Source: Mesaphorura yosii (Eukaryota > Arthropoda > Collembola > Poduromorpha > Tullbergiidae). From it: a stretch of 64,000 nucleotides of DNA. The translations under genes and the position numbers were made by a program. The notes beneath the pieces were generated by a model. That model was not told the origin of the DNA. It worked only from the letters and a program-made list of their open reading frames with translations, and did no database searches. This document shows positions 40,959 through 52,308 of this stretch, piece by piece (position 1 is the first letter of the stretch; each line of letters starts with the position of its first letter). The stretch spans positions 310,001 through 374,000 of the forward strand of contig WIXG01000001.1 in the NCBI GenBank assembly GCA_009869945.1. Direction: 5' to 3'.

Positions 40959-42969
40959 ATGAGACAACTGCTCTTTGATTTGGCGATTTGCTTTCTAATT
41001 GGTGCTTCCGCCACCAACGACGAGACCGTGTACGAATGGAATTACTGGGAAGAAGAGTATGGCACGACAACTGGCACTGTTCCTCCGACGGAGCTACCGA
41101 TATTGGTTTGTCAAGACAAACTGATTTGTGATTCCATCGACCAGATTGAGACTCAGGTGCAGAGCATAAGGGAACTCCGCAACCGCATTTTGTCACTGGA
41201 ACAAACAGGTTCATTGGTCCATACACTCAGGATTTTAATCTTCAGAGCAGGGCCCCAGAATGCTTAACACGCCTTTTAATTTTCAGTTTGGAAAATTTCC
41301 AATGCGAACTTTAGATGGGTTGACTGCAAACGTGGTCCTTGCACCTGTGAACCTGAAAATTTTGTTGTCAATTGTTGGCGACTGGGATTAGAAACTCTTC
41401 CGGAAGACCAAACTCTGCCAACTGATGTAATTTCCCTGTGCGTAATTACTATGCGTACATTTTAACTTTTCATGTCGTGCAAGGTCGCCTCCACTAATTC
41501 ATTACCAACTACTTTCTCAGGGACCTTGGATCGAATAATTTGGAATCTTTGCACAAGCAAACCTTCAAAAATTTCCAACGACTGATGCAGCTGTAAGCCC
41601 TTTTGCCTAGCGTCACCTTTACTAAATGCTTCCGTTTATTTTGATGGATGCGTAATATTTTTAGTGACGTCTCAAGCAATAACCTTGGTTATTTACCTCG
41701 GTCGATATTTGATGATCTTCGAAGGCTGAGATACTTGTAAGTAGTGTGTGTCAGCGAAAAGGCTGACAATGGAATTAGTTTTCTGTGTTCAAAGGTATTT
41801 ACAGCGGAACAATCTGAATTCGCTAGACGAAAACTTATTTCGGCATCTAACCGATTTGGAAACCATGTAAGGCAATAGATTATGGATCATCAAAATGAAA
41901 AATGGCGTAGGGCCTTAATTATAATGCTTTATTGCCGTCAGAGATTTGTCTGAAAACAACTTCGTCTCATTTTCATCGCAAACGTGGAATTCATTGGGTT
42001 CTTTGAAAATTCTTCAACTGTCCCAAAATCAACTTATCTCTTTTGACCATTTTCAAACACTACGAACTCTTGAAGAGTTGGATTTAAGTAAAAACTCATT
42101 GACCTCACTGCAAAACTTTGCCTCGCTCTCGAATTTAAAACGGCTGGCCCTACACGCAAACCAAATCGGCTTCCTTCTGCCGAATACGTTTCTGGGGTTA
42201 GGAAAATTGGTTACATTGACTTTGGCTGACAACAAATTGGAAACTCTTCCGCCAGCGATCTTCATGAGCTTGAAATCGCTGGAAACACTGGACTTATCCA
42301 GCAATGTAATTACAGAAATTGTGCAGAGCAACTTCAATGGACTCATCGCACTGAAGACTCTAAGTTTGGACAGAAATATGCTGACAACGCTGCTCAATCA
42401 TACATTTGATTATTTGTCAAGTCTGGAATCGCTGTCGATAACCGGATGCAATCTTGAAAACGTGGAACCCGATGCTTTTCACGGGCTGGCGAATTTAACT
42501 ACTCTGCACTTAACCAATAATTTGCTTTCTGTCATAAAGCAGGGGACATTTGAGGCGGTGCCGAATTTAGTCACATTGTAAGTTTCGTAAGTAATCGAAC
42601 TTCGGACCGACAAAATTATGATGCATGCAATTTTCATTCCAGGCGTCTTGATAGGAACAACATCCAACTCATCGAGCCTGAAACCTTGGAGCTGGTAACA
42701 AAATTGAGAACGGTAGCATTAAAATGGAATTCGTGGCATTGCGACTGTGACATTTTGTACTTGGCCAAGTTAGAACTCAAACTGTAACACTGACATCCAA
42801 GTATAACCAGTGACCATCCAATTAATACTCAATACTCTTTTACAGCTGGATCAATGATCACCAGTCTTTAGTTGAAGGAGTAACAGAAATTAAATGTGTG
42901 GACCCGTCACACGTGGAAGGCAGGACGTTGACATCGTTGACTCATGCTGACCTGTGCGACCGGTTATGA
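40959..42969 (+). CDS. secreted leucine-rich repeat protein with LRRNT and LRRCT caps
   Basis: Eight exons join in phase: 40959-41208, 41287-41437, 41521-41592, 41665-41736, 41795-41866, 41942-42577, 42643-42783, 42846-42969 (TGA), giving 505 aa. I chose the ATG at 40959 because it opens with a typical signal peptide (MRQLLFDLAICFLIGASA); an in-frame ATG at 40935 would add eight residues. After a short acidic stretch comes a cysteine cluster of LRRNT type, then about 13 LRRs of 22 to 25 residues with LxxLxLxxNxL cores, then an LRRCT cap with CDC and two later cysteines. No membrane segment or GPI signal follows, so it should be secreted. Exons 3 to 5 are each exactly 72 nt and encode one repeat, with all introns in phase 2. 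The architecture resembles slit/connectin-like LRR proteins and arthropod proteins often named oplophorus-luciferin monooxygenase non-catalytic subunit; the ligand is unknown. An ATTAAA at 43066 may be the poly(A) signal. Confidence 0.9.
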
Positions 42970-43348
42970 AGGGCCGACTGTTTGTCACATGCGAAAAGGT
43001 TTCATACTTATACTTTGGCGAAGGCGAATTTTAAAAGGCGAAATACTTTGCAAACTTCAGAGGTTATTAAATATGATACATGGATTGGACATTGACGCCC
43101 AATTCAGCTTTGGTCGACGTCAATAATTTTTTTGCTTCTTCTCACTGTTACTGTGCAAGTGTACTGGGTTGATACAGATGTGAGTTATCACTATCGTGCC
43201 ATGTACATACGCATGGGGTGGTAAATTAGTCGTAACATGAATATCATAAACTTCCTTACTCACTCACTGTCATGTCACTGAAGTTAAATTGCGGTGGTAG
43301 TAAAGTTTTAGAGCGAGGTAGGAACGTACACTCGGCCGTTCATGCCGC

Positions 43349-44047
43349 ATGTCTTTCGTCATGTTCGCCAACGACACACATCTGAAACAACTGGCGGAAT
43401 GGATCCCGATGAAGACCACCCACTCAATTCCAGCGGGGTCGTTGATCGGCGGCGTTGACCGTGGCCGTGACATGTACGTTATCCGAGCCAAGTACGCTGG
43501 GAATTTAATTCCGGGAAAGCTAGCAGCATTTCCAAGCTGTTGCATCGGATGGATTGCGTATTGTGGCGTAGAATTGCATGTCCAAGAATTTCAGGTTAGT
43601 TCAAGATTATTTTAATTAGTTTGAAAGGAAAAGCGATCGAAGAATTCATTTCAGTTCTTTGTTTTTCCCATTACTTGACAGATTTTGAAGTTGCTGCCGG
43701 AGTATGCCATCTGGAAGCCGGTTCATGAAGACGAATTCGGTTCCAAGCTGATGTCATCTGTAGTGGAAGCAGGGTACTCAACTGAAGGAACACCCTTACT
43801 GATCGGTCGAGCCCCATTCGACGGGACCGTGTCAATAGGAAAAGTGGATACACGGACTAAAAAGTTGCTGGTTCCATACGGCGGGACAGAGTACGAGTTT
43901 ACAGACTATGAAATTCTGTGTTACAATTTGGAGAGTATTAATAATCTCTGCAAGAGGCCGACCACGCTGGTGCGTGCAATTATGGGCAGCAATGAGAACA
44001 TGAGATACAGCATTCATCCGATGTACGAACGAGATGTTCAGGCTTAA
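43349..44047 (+). CDS. DM9 domain protein (DUF3421, natterin-like)
   Basis: Two exons, 43349-43594 and 43682-44047 (TAA), join in phase 0 and encode 203 aa. The first DM9 repeat starts near residue 18 and shows the WIP...IPAGSLIGG and YVIRAKY...LIPGKL pattern. The second starts near residue 90 (YAIWKPV) and carries LLIGRAPFDG, GKV and a YGGTEYEF segment. Paired DM9 repeats are known from insect proteins, fish natterins and oyster mannose-binding DM9 proteins, so carbohydrate binding in defence is a reasonable guess. No signal peptide is visible; insect relatives are often cytoplasmic or released without one. The stop lies 60 bp from the stop of the convergent TRP gene, and the AATAAA at 44067-44072 sits in that gap. 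Confidence 0.92.
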
Positions 44048-44050
44048 TTT

Positions 44051-44073
44051 ATTTATTGATTCAGTCAATAAAT
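44051..44073. terminator. inverted repeat carrying poly(A) signals for two convergent genes
   Basis: Arms ATTTATTGA (44051-44059) and TCAATAAAT (44065-44073) are exact reverse complements around a 5-nt spacer. The right arm supplies AATAAA on the plus strand for the DM9 gene (stop at 44047). The left arm supplies AATAAA on the minus strand for the TRP gene (stop at 44108-44110). If cleavage occurs 10 to 30 nt beyond each signal, the TRP transcript would end inside the last codons of the DM9 gene, so the two mRNAs should overlap. The sequence is direct observation; use in vivo is inferred. Confidence 0.75.
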
Positions 44074-44107
44074 TATAAACGTGATTACGACATTAAATGG
44101 CGTGATT

Positions 44108-47100
44108 TTAATATTGTGATGAGTAATACGACTTTTGGCAAATCTCGCGAATTTTAGCTCGCAGTTTTTTGTGCGGGATTTCCGCGTTGCTGTAAAAGTC
44201 TCTGGTCCACCTCAAGTTGTGCTTGTGGCTGTTTAAAAGAATTGTACGTCACGATCACATGAAAACAATTGCCACTTATCGCGTAAAAGTCTCACCACAC
44301 TGTCGAGTCGACATGCTCCTGGTCAACCACAAGGAAGTTCGCAATCCATAAACAGTTCCTTTTCCCAAAAATGTTATTGGAAATTCTGGAAATCCAGAAC
44401 AAAATCTTTTCCATAATGGCAATTTGCTCAAGCTGGACCAGCAAATGGTGCGTTCTTCCTTGTTGTACGACGACCTTTGCAATCGCCAGGGTTAGAGCCG
44501 TATACCGATGATCTAAAGTGTAAATTATGACGTACTTTGATTTCGGTGACCGCCAAACCAATCAGGAGGTTTAACAGTATTATGGGCATGACGAATACGA
44601 AGAGTCCAAAAAATATTTGTACCACGACCAAAGAGCAAGGACTTCTAATTACATTCTGAGGATTGTAGAAGAGGTCGATGTAATCCAGTTCACCGCTCAT
44701 CATTACGACTGATTTGACAAGGGCGGTGGGAAGATACCGAAATTGTTGATTCTGCGATCAAAGTAATGATGAATTTTTAAGTGAGGTTTTTGCTATAGTT
44801 TATGACTTACTCCTGGCAAAAGAATCTTGAACGTGAACGTGAATGCTATCAAAAGTGGAAGGAATGCCAGTACCAGCCAAATGGATCTTCGAGTGACCTG
44901 AAAATGAGAGACTTGAATATTTCATACCAAATAAGGGGAATTGAATAAAAAATTCTCACTGTTTTGAGCACTGATACATATTTGCCAGCCTGTGGAATCT
45001 TTCCGATTTGATGAATCAGGACAATCCAGGAAACACATAGTCCAAACTGTAATAAGGTGGAAGCAAATGACCTGATGACCTCAGAATCGTGACTTGGACG
45101 GTAGGACGAAGTGTGAAGAACTTACTCCAGCGACGGTGTACCGCCAGTCTTTCAGCTCATCGCCATGGACAAAGATGGACCCACCATTAACCGCCATGAG
45201 AATTCCATCCATCAATTGCCAAAGCTTGGTTTGATGACTGTAAAATATTTCTCTGTGATAAAGTTGCCATAATTCCTTCACCACAATGTAGAAGGCGTAA
45301 ATTATCAAGATGGTGGCAATAAATTTCGAATGCATCGGCACACAACTCTTTGGAGTTGGTAACGGGGTCTTTTGCGGATCATCTCCATCTTGTGGTTTCG
45401 GTGATGGTAAGTGTGGAAGCGGTGGCGATCTTGTTGTAGTTGGTTTATAATCAAAATTTGGAAAACTGTGATGGTAGATAGGTTCACCGATGCCATCGTA
45501 AAAGGATCTAAATGAAATTGCTCCGTCCTTGTGGGTAGTACTGTTTGCGTCCTTGTACGGACATGAAATCGTATACACGTCAAATATGAACCATGAGTAA
45601 AGCAGGAGCATCATAAACTAAAAACAAACATGAGAACATATATGCAACATTGTATTAAGGTTTTGTGTCAGTTGTGTGGTGTGTCAAGGGCGATCACTTA
45701 CGTTTACGATCTGGTACGAATAAAATATGAATCTCAACTTCCTCCATTTCATAGCGATGAACGTCTTGACCAGTGGATGGTGCATGACGGGACTTTTGTC
45801 TTTAGACAACGAGAATTTCAGGAGGTTGATTAGGTACGTAGTTTCTTCTATTAGTTCGCAGGTGCGTGAAGACTTGAGGATTGTGTAGTTGTTCAGACCA
45901 ATTAAAGGGCTATGGAATTAAACAAGGCATATCACATCACCTCTTTATCTGAAAATGAGTGGAACTCTTATACCTGAATGTGTAGAATAATTCTGACGGC
46001 TTCGGCTTCGGCTTCTTTGTTTGGGCAATAATCTGCTCTTCAGATTTGGCCATGTCTTCGTTATAATCTATGTATCCTCCGCATGAGTTCAGATACTGCA
46101 CAATTGTCGAGGGCATTTTATTGTAAATTTGGTAAAGAAGATCCTGTTTTTCATGACCCTTAGATTTTGTCCATGGCTCATCGTAGATATCGCACCCGTA
46201 TGCCAGCAGAGATGTACACGCTGGAATCAAATTCTTTTCGACGGCAATTCGCAGGGCCGTCTTGTTGTTTTTGTCTCGAACATCCTTAACGGACTTGTAA
46301 TTGTTGTGGTCCTCTCGGAGTAAGATTTCCAGGCACTTCTGCCCTCCTTCCAAGTTTTCTGCAGTACGAGTTGACGTGAGCTGTCGTTCTCACAAGAGTA
46401 AATTAGTTGACTAACCGCTCAGCACGGCGCAATGCAACGGAGTTCGTCCTTCATTATCCATAACCCGAATTTTGACACTGAAATGTCTGAACAGGGTCTC
46501 TAGAATAATATCCAGGCCATACAAACATGTTAAATGTACCACAGTCATCCCTTTTGCGTCTTTCTTGAAGGTCACGGATATGCTACCGTGATGGTCAGCC
46601 AAAGAGCTGATGATTCCCTCGTACTTTTCTACATGTACGGGATTACGTAATACAGATGAAGAAAAGCGTCGTATGCTTGTGGATTATTTCGTGAGTTTAC
46701 CTTTTGGAAGCTCGCGTTTCCTCGCCCCCTGAATATTTTGCATCAATTCGTGCCCTATTGTGCTCCTCGTCCGACAAAACTCTAGTGCTTTGACTATATT
46801 ATGACTACCTCGTCGTTGAGCGATACTTAATGCTGTATCGTCGTGCTTGTCTCGCATATCAATGAACTGTACATCCTCGTAAATGTTGCTCTTTGTGTAG
46901 TTGGCTGAGGTTTCCTCTTCGTGCCTCGTCAGTGCGAAAATGATGAGAATGGCGTTAGACTCGGAGTATCTCGAAGCTACTCAGGCGAACAATAATGCAA
47001 CAGATTACATTATCTGGGCTGGAATCTTGATTCTGGTAGGGCCTGGCTTCGGAGAAGTGTGTACTAACCATCATAAGACACTGCGCAGTGTAGCGGTGTC

Positions 47101-47580
47101 CGTCCCTCTGCATTTCTTGCCTCGATGTCAGCGCCATAATCCAGCAGTAGCATGACCATCTCCACGTTCCCGATTTCTGCTGCAATGTGCAGCGCAGACT
47201 CACTACGCGCGTTCTTCGCGTTCACCACCTTCTCCAGTAGCTGTTTTTGCCCTTCAATCGTTGTGTCTGGCGTGTGAGGTATGGACTTAAGCAGAAATCG
47301 AGCCACTGGCACCACTGAATAAAGGGGCGCACGTTCCAATCGCAATGAGGCAACCTACGCTGTGTCTAGATATTAATTTCGGCTTACATAAATTTTCGAT
47401 GTGCAGAAATGTTCCACCCGCGTTGCGCCATGTGAAATTATTTGAGTCTTCACCATCCTCATCATGCGGGGCAATGTCCAAGGTCAGCGGCAGAAATGAC
47501 CTGAGGCCTTCCAAGTTTTGCTGGATCAGCTCTAGATCATTTGTCGAAATGATTTGGAAAACTGGGCTGAGATTGTGCAT
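44108..47580 (-). CDS. TRPA-family ankyrin cation channel (painless/pyrexia-like)
   Basis: Twelve exons join in phase: 47580-47388, 47314-47069, 46976-46701, 46628-46416, 46358-45974, 45909-45702, 45617-45126, 45046-44960, 44897-44811, 44751-44536, 44474-44296, 44228-44108, for 900 aa, the usual size of painless. Residues about 55-410 hold roughly seven ankyrin repeats (for example SALHIAAEIGNVEMVMLLL and two copies of GRTPLHCAV). S1 is at 508-526, S2 near 606-625, S3 near 639-657, S4 near 666-687, S5 at 706-724, the pore helix at about 738-747 followed by SGE (748-750), and S6 ends in NLLIGLAVTEIK near 801. The C-terminal tail of about 100 residues includes a short basic stretch. Arthropod TRPA channels of this type sense heat, touch or irritants in sensory neurons. 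The S1-S2 loop is unusually long and proline-rich. The ATG at 47580 is the first in frame, though the frame stays open upstream to about 47668, so an earlier exon is not excluded. Confidence 0.92.
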
Positions 47581-48767
47581 TGTGATTCCACATGCCGGGA
47601 GCCGCAGGACTATGCATTCACCTACACCTTCAATTTTAAGTTGGAGAATTAATGCAACGGATGCTTGTACTTAACTGTCGATTCTACGGACTACGCAATG
47701 TGTGTTTATGATTAGCATTGCGGTTTGATTTTAAGCTAAATATTCTATGCATTGTATATGTGTCACCTCTCAATGTTAACCACAAATAAAATGAAAGTGC
47801 GCACGAATTCCTTATAAACGGAAAAGTGATGGGTCGAATTTATACGTATTTACCGTATCATTTGCATTCACTGGCTAAAATGAGTTCGTATAACTGTAAA
47901 ATTGTATACTTGGGTCTGACCATATTATATCCTTCACGTAGATTGAACACACATTCCAGAGCTTGCCACTTTCATTCTCCTTGAGCCCTTGCATTCTGAT
48001 TCCGTGTCCTTAAAATGGACTTGGTCAAGATGCCATCATGCACTGGACTTCAAGAATGTTTTTGTTGCTAAATGTGAGCCTTGCCAAAAGACAGGACATC
48101 ATTATGTGAATCGAACTTGGTGAAGTAACGTCGATAAGAATCTGAACTCGGTCTGAAGTAATTTAATTACATAATTCGTATTCATAATTTGCAACGTAAC
48201 CGCGATTCTGCAATCCAGATACTAATTTGCTTGGCTCTTGAAAATACACTGAAAATTGCTACAAGAATCCGGCGGCTAGGCTGTGATTGTGAACAAGATG
48301 CAATCGCCACGTCGAAATTTCTCACGGTCAAAACAATAAAGGAAATTGCAAGAGCAGCAAAAAACTTCCTAACGTGTCGAGTTCTTCGTGATGTCTGTGT
48401 TTGCAACTAGCTTACTGATGTACAAATTGCAGCCAGCAACGTATTGAGTTCACAACTCGGCAATAGAAATAGTTTAGGGTCCCAAGGCCAGTGGGTTTGT
48501 AGCCGCTGACGCCGACACAGACTACAGAGTCCCAGGTGATGGAACATGAGCCTGACCTAGTATCACCGATACGCATACGCACTATGACGTATTGAGTATT
48601 GTCAACTTCATTTAATTGGGTGAACCAAGAACTGGTTGAAGCACGTTTTTTTCCGCTGTGTCCTCCCCGTAAGACGAAGGATCATCTGGAAAAACATCCA
48701 CTCGCCAAAAACTCGATACTAAGCAACAGCTTGTAACCTTCTCATACGAAAGCGAAGAATCTCAAGA
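47581..48767. other. shared upstream region of the TRP and ABCH1 genes
   Basis: About 1.2 kb separates the start codons of the divergent TRP (-) and first ABCH (+) genes and must hold both promoters unless 5' exons lie elsewhere. I see no clear TATA box or initiator for either gene. The 48182-48410 open frames on both strands lack motifs. No repeat or RNA gene was noticed. Confidence 0.6.
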
Positions 48768-51503
48768 ATGGGACCGTCAGTTGTTGCAACGAAATGGTAA
48801 GTTCCGTCGTCGCATAAAGTTTGAGTCTTGGTTAAATTGTGTACTCATTGAATAAATAGGTCCGCCCTACGCGAAGAAACGATCTCAAACACAGATCTGA
48901 ACTCCAACGAGGGAAGACCGGTTGCAAAGATCACTGACAGCGGCAAAATGGTGAGTGAGTGCGTGGTCAGAGTAAAGGACGGCCGAAAGGCGTACGGATC
49001 AAATGTGGTTCTCAATGAGCTGAATATGAACTTGGAGGCCGGGACAATGTAAGTGAGCACTGATTACATTTCGCCTCATACGTTAAAATGAGTATCTACA
49101 GATACGCCTTGCTGGGAGCTTCCGGTTGTGGCAAGACGACGCTTCTGTCTTGCATCGTCGGAACAAGGTCGCTTGACGCGGGCGACGTTCTTTTCTGTGG
49201 AGAGTCCATGGAGTCCATAATCAGGAACGGAGGACTGAGAAACCGAGTCGGTTATATGCCGCAGGTACGGATGACAACTCGAAAAGTTCTGTTAACCTGT
49301 ACGGTATTGGAACTTCTATGACTTGATAGGAGTTGGCCTTGTACAAAGAATTCACGATCAAGGAAGCTCTGATTTACTTCGGCCGCATTTTCGGGCTGTC
49401 GAACAACTACATTTCGCAGGAATCGATTTTCTTGATCAAATTTCTCCGGCTCCCGTCGGAAGACTCGCTAATACGCCAATTGAGCGGTGGACAGCAAAGA
49501 CGCACCTCGTTTGCAGTCGCTTTGCTGCATAAACCGCAACTCTTAATTCTAGACGAACCCACCGTAGGAGTGGATCCGCTACTGCGGCGGAGGTAGGTCG
49601 AATGTTGCCTGATTGGCACCCTTTTAATAACCCATCCAAAATGCTTCGTATTAGTATTTGGGAACATCTGAGAAGCCTGGTCAACGCTGGTAAGACCACG
49701 GTGGTAATCACGACGCACTACATCGAAGAAGCTCGGAGCGCGGACACTGTAGGAATGATGAGAAGCGGGCGGATCCTGGCAGAAGGTGCGCCGAACAATC
49801 TGCTTGAAACTCATCGCTGTTCCAGCTTAGAAGATCTGTTTTTAAGTTTGAGTCTCGTCGACGAAACAATGGGAGCCGTGAATAGGTCTACAAGACTTCC
49901 ATCCGAGGAGGCGAACAGCAAAAACTCGTCAAAATTGGACATGTTTCGCCCAAGATTTAACACTTCAAAGTGCTGGTCATCGTCGGAGCGCACAGCTTAC
50001 TTTAACAGACTTCGTGCGCTAATATTAAAGAACGTCCTTACCACGTACCGCCAATCGGCATACATTTTCTCATTCCTGCTCCTGCCCGCCATCGAAGTCC
50101 TTCTCTCCTGTTGGGCCGTTGGGAACGAACCCCACGATTTGAACTTTGGAATTGTCAACCTTGAAATACAACGAGTTAGCGGTTTAACTTACTCTGACCG
50201 AGCCAGCTGTGCATCGTATCTGAAAAACCGAACCTGCGACAATTTTCTACTCAGCTGTGATTATGTGGATGGCCTTGAAAAGTCGTCAACGTTCAACATC
50301 AAGCACTACAACACGTCTGAAGAGGCTTTGAAGGCCACTACGGAAGGGAAAACGTGGGGATTCTTAACGATTCCATCCAACTTCACACGACTCAGCTTGG
50401 AAAAGTCGCTGGCAGGCTTGTACGCTGATAACGAAACTGTGTTCAACTCACGGTTGCAGATTGACATGGACATGAGCAACATTCTCATTTCGACAGCAAT
50501 TCAACCTGCGCTGTTCGAAACATTTCGTGACTTGATGAAAAACATGGTGATTGAATGCGAGCCAAGTTATGTGCCAGAAGTTATCGATGGGCCTTTACTG
50601 GTTAAGTCCGCTTTCTTGTGATGCTACCCGCACCCGTTTCAGTCGACTCTAACTATTTTTTAATTTTGCAGTTTAATAAACCAATTTACGGGAAGGAGAA
50701 ACACAAAAGCGTGACCGAATTCATAATCACGGGTCTGGTCCTTTTGTAAGTCTCAAGAACATCAACATTACTCTAAAAATATTCATACGTTTACGTTCAT
50801 GCGTTGAATTTACGCAGAAGAGAATCAATTTCTTACTTATAGAGTCATGTACTTTGCTGCGATTTCAATCACCGGCATGAGCTACGTTCAGGAGAAGAAG
50901 CACGGGATGCTGGAGCGGACAATCGTGGCAGGCGTCTCCACGACCGAGATCATCACGGCGCAATTGCTCACACAATATATAATCGTCATAATTCAAATTA
51001 TCGTTTGTCTGTTTGTTGTTTTCGGAGCTTTTCAAATACCCATGAACGGTCAGATTGGATTCATCATGCTACTCATCCTCCTGCAGGGCAGTCTGGGAAT
51101 GCTGGCAGGTAATATAGCAATTTAATTGGATTACGGTTGAGGTTTGTGACCAAAACGAATCGGAACTATTTAATTGGTTCATGCAGGAATTGCGCTGTCC
51201 AGCATTTGCGATGAAGAGACAGTGGTTATGCAAATCAGCATCGCACTGACTGTCCCTTCGGTGATCCTCGGTGGTATTTTCTGGCCACTGTCAGGCATGC
51301 CAACTATTGCTCAGTACATCGCCATCACTTGTGTCCCGCAAACCGTTGCAAACGAATCTTTCCGATCCATGCTCATTCGAAATTGGGGTATCACACATCC
51401 CAGCGTCTGGCCAGGATTCGTGATCAGTATTGCATGGTTAATCTTCCTTTGGACGATCGCCATCGTGTTTGCGAAAAGGAGCGTCTCACCATCGTCGCGA
51501 TAA
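48768..51503 (+). CDS. ABC transporter, ABCH subfamily half transporter (copy 1)
   Basis: Eight exons join in phase: 48768-48796, 48860-49048, 49102-49264, 49330-49592, 49655-50600, 50672-50745, 50843-51108, 51187-51503 (TAA), giving 748 aa. The nucleotide-binding domain comes first: Walker A GASGCGKT (78-85), Q-loop Gln127, signature LSGGQQRR (178-185), Walker B LLILDEP with Glu203, H-loop His236. A membrane domain of ABC2 type follows, with a first helix near 345-365, an extracellular region of some 170 residues with conserved cysteines, then five or so helices to the end. NBD-TMD order and the LYKEFTIKE and [10 protein letters not shown] motifs fit ABCH, often annotated as ABCG20/23-like. 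All catalytic residues are intact. Half transporters must dimerise. In beetles and locusts ABCH-9C moves lipids to the cuticle surface; substrate here is unknown. Signal AATAAA is at 51576. Confidence 0.93.
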
Positions 51504-51575
51504 AGAGCATTCAAGCACTCATTCATTCACTCACTCACCTTATCTCAAACTCTATTGCTTATTGCTACGTATGTG

Positions 51576-51581
51576 AATAAA
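51576..51581 (+). terminator. poly(A) signal of ABCH copy 1
   Basis: AATAAA occurs 73 nt past the stop codon, the first in the 3' region and well placed for cleavage. Usage is inferred. Confidence 0.65.
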
Positions 51582-52178
51582 ATTTTAATTTTATACACCG
51601 TGAAGTCGATTGTGAAATGCAGGGTACCCGTGGGTAAGATTCTTTCTTACAAGTATTGATCCTGAAGGCAATTCGGCTGACAGGTTGTGATAAAGTAATA
51701 AACCATCGCGTAAGGTGAAAACTTCCACCAATTTGTAATTTATGGACAAAACTTGCCGACGATTGTCCCTAAACATACTCAATCATTGGACACAGCGTTA
51801 TAAGACCAAGAACACACGAAGACCAGACGGCCGAGACCATCTTTCGGTGTACATGAATTGCGACTGCGAAACCTATTTGCCAGTGCCAGAGCCTAGCTGT
51901 TTTTGTTACGTCGAGATTGCGATCCTCGTACAGGCAAGGCTACGTGAGAATTGATGACTTCTGACTTGCTTGTTGTCTGCTATTAGTACGACTTTAATTT
52001 ACCCTTGATTGTCGGGTAGATTTTTTTGGTGTCGGCATCGGTCCCTTGTTGGCTGCCAAAGGCAGTTTGAAGTTCATTATTCCAGTTTGTCTGCACATTA
52101 ATCCATTATGCTAATGGAATTAATAGTTGGATGGTTTTGATGTAATGCAATTTCCACTTCCATGCAAAAACGCGCAAA

Positions 52179-52215
52179 ATAAAAGGGCATTTTCACGTAG
52201 AGCTACCGCCACAGT
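52179..52215 (+). promoter_or_regulatory. putative core promoter of ABCH copy 2 (TATA-like plus initiator)
   Basis: A TATA-like AATAAAAGG starts at 52179 and an arthropod-type initiator ACAGT lies at 52211-52215, about 32 nt downstream, the usual spacing. Starting there gives a 5' leader of just under 100 nt with no upstream ATG before the start codon at 52309. This is inference from spacing and consensus only. Confidence 0.4.
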
Positions 52216-52247
52216 GAAGTTGAAGACCGATTCTCAATCTTTAGCGG

Positions 52248-52268
52248 ACTTCCAACGGGTTTGGAAGT
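52248..52268 (+). promoter_or_regulatory. hairpin in the putative 5' UTR of ABCH copy 2
   Basis: Arms ACTTCCAA and TTGGAAGT are exact complements separated by five bases (CGGGT). If the transcript starts near 52211, this stem-loop lies about 40 nt in and 40 nt before the ATG. A translation effect is possible but not shown; chance is not excluded. Confidence 0.35.
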
Positions 52269-52308
52269 TCAAGTCACATCAGTAAGGTAAAACACAGAGA
52301 AACAAGAA

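Larger units (their letters stand above)
51504..52308. other. intergenic region between the two ABCH genes
   Basis: It contains the 3' UTR of the first ABCH gene, its AATAAA (51576-51581), and the putative core promoter and 5' leader of the second. Open frames at 51591-51782 (-) and 51742-51954 (+) have no motif and are treated as chance. Confidence 0.6.

Noticed and set aside
42053-42397. 114-codon antisense frame in the LRR gene
   Set aside because: It mirrors the leucine-rich codons of the sense strand, a common artefact of LRR genes.
49407-49814. Antisense and alternate-frame open frames across the ABCH genes
   Set aside because: The sense frame has intact Walker A, signature and Walker B motifs; the others have none and ignore the introns.
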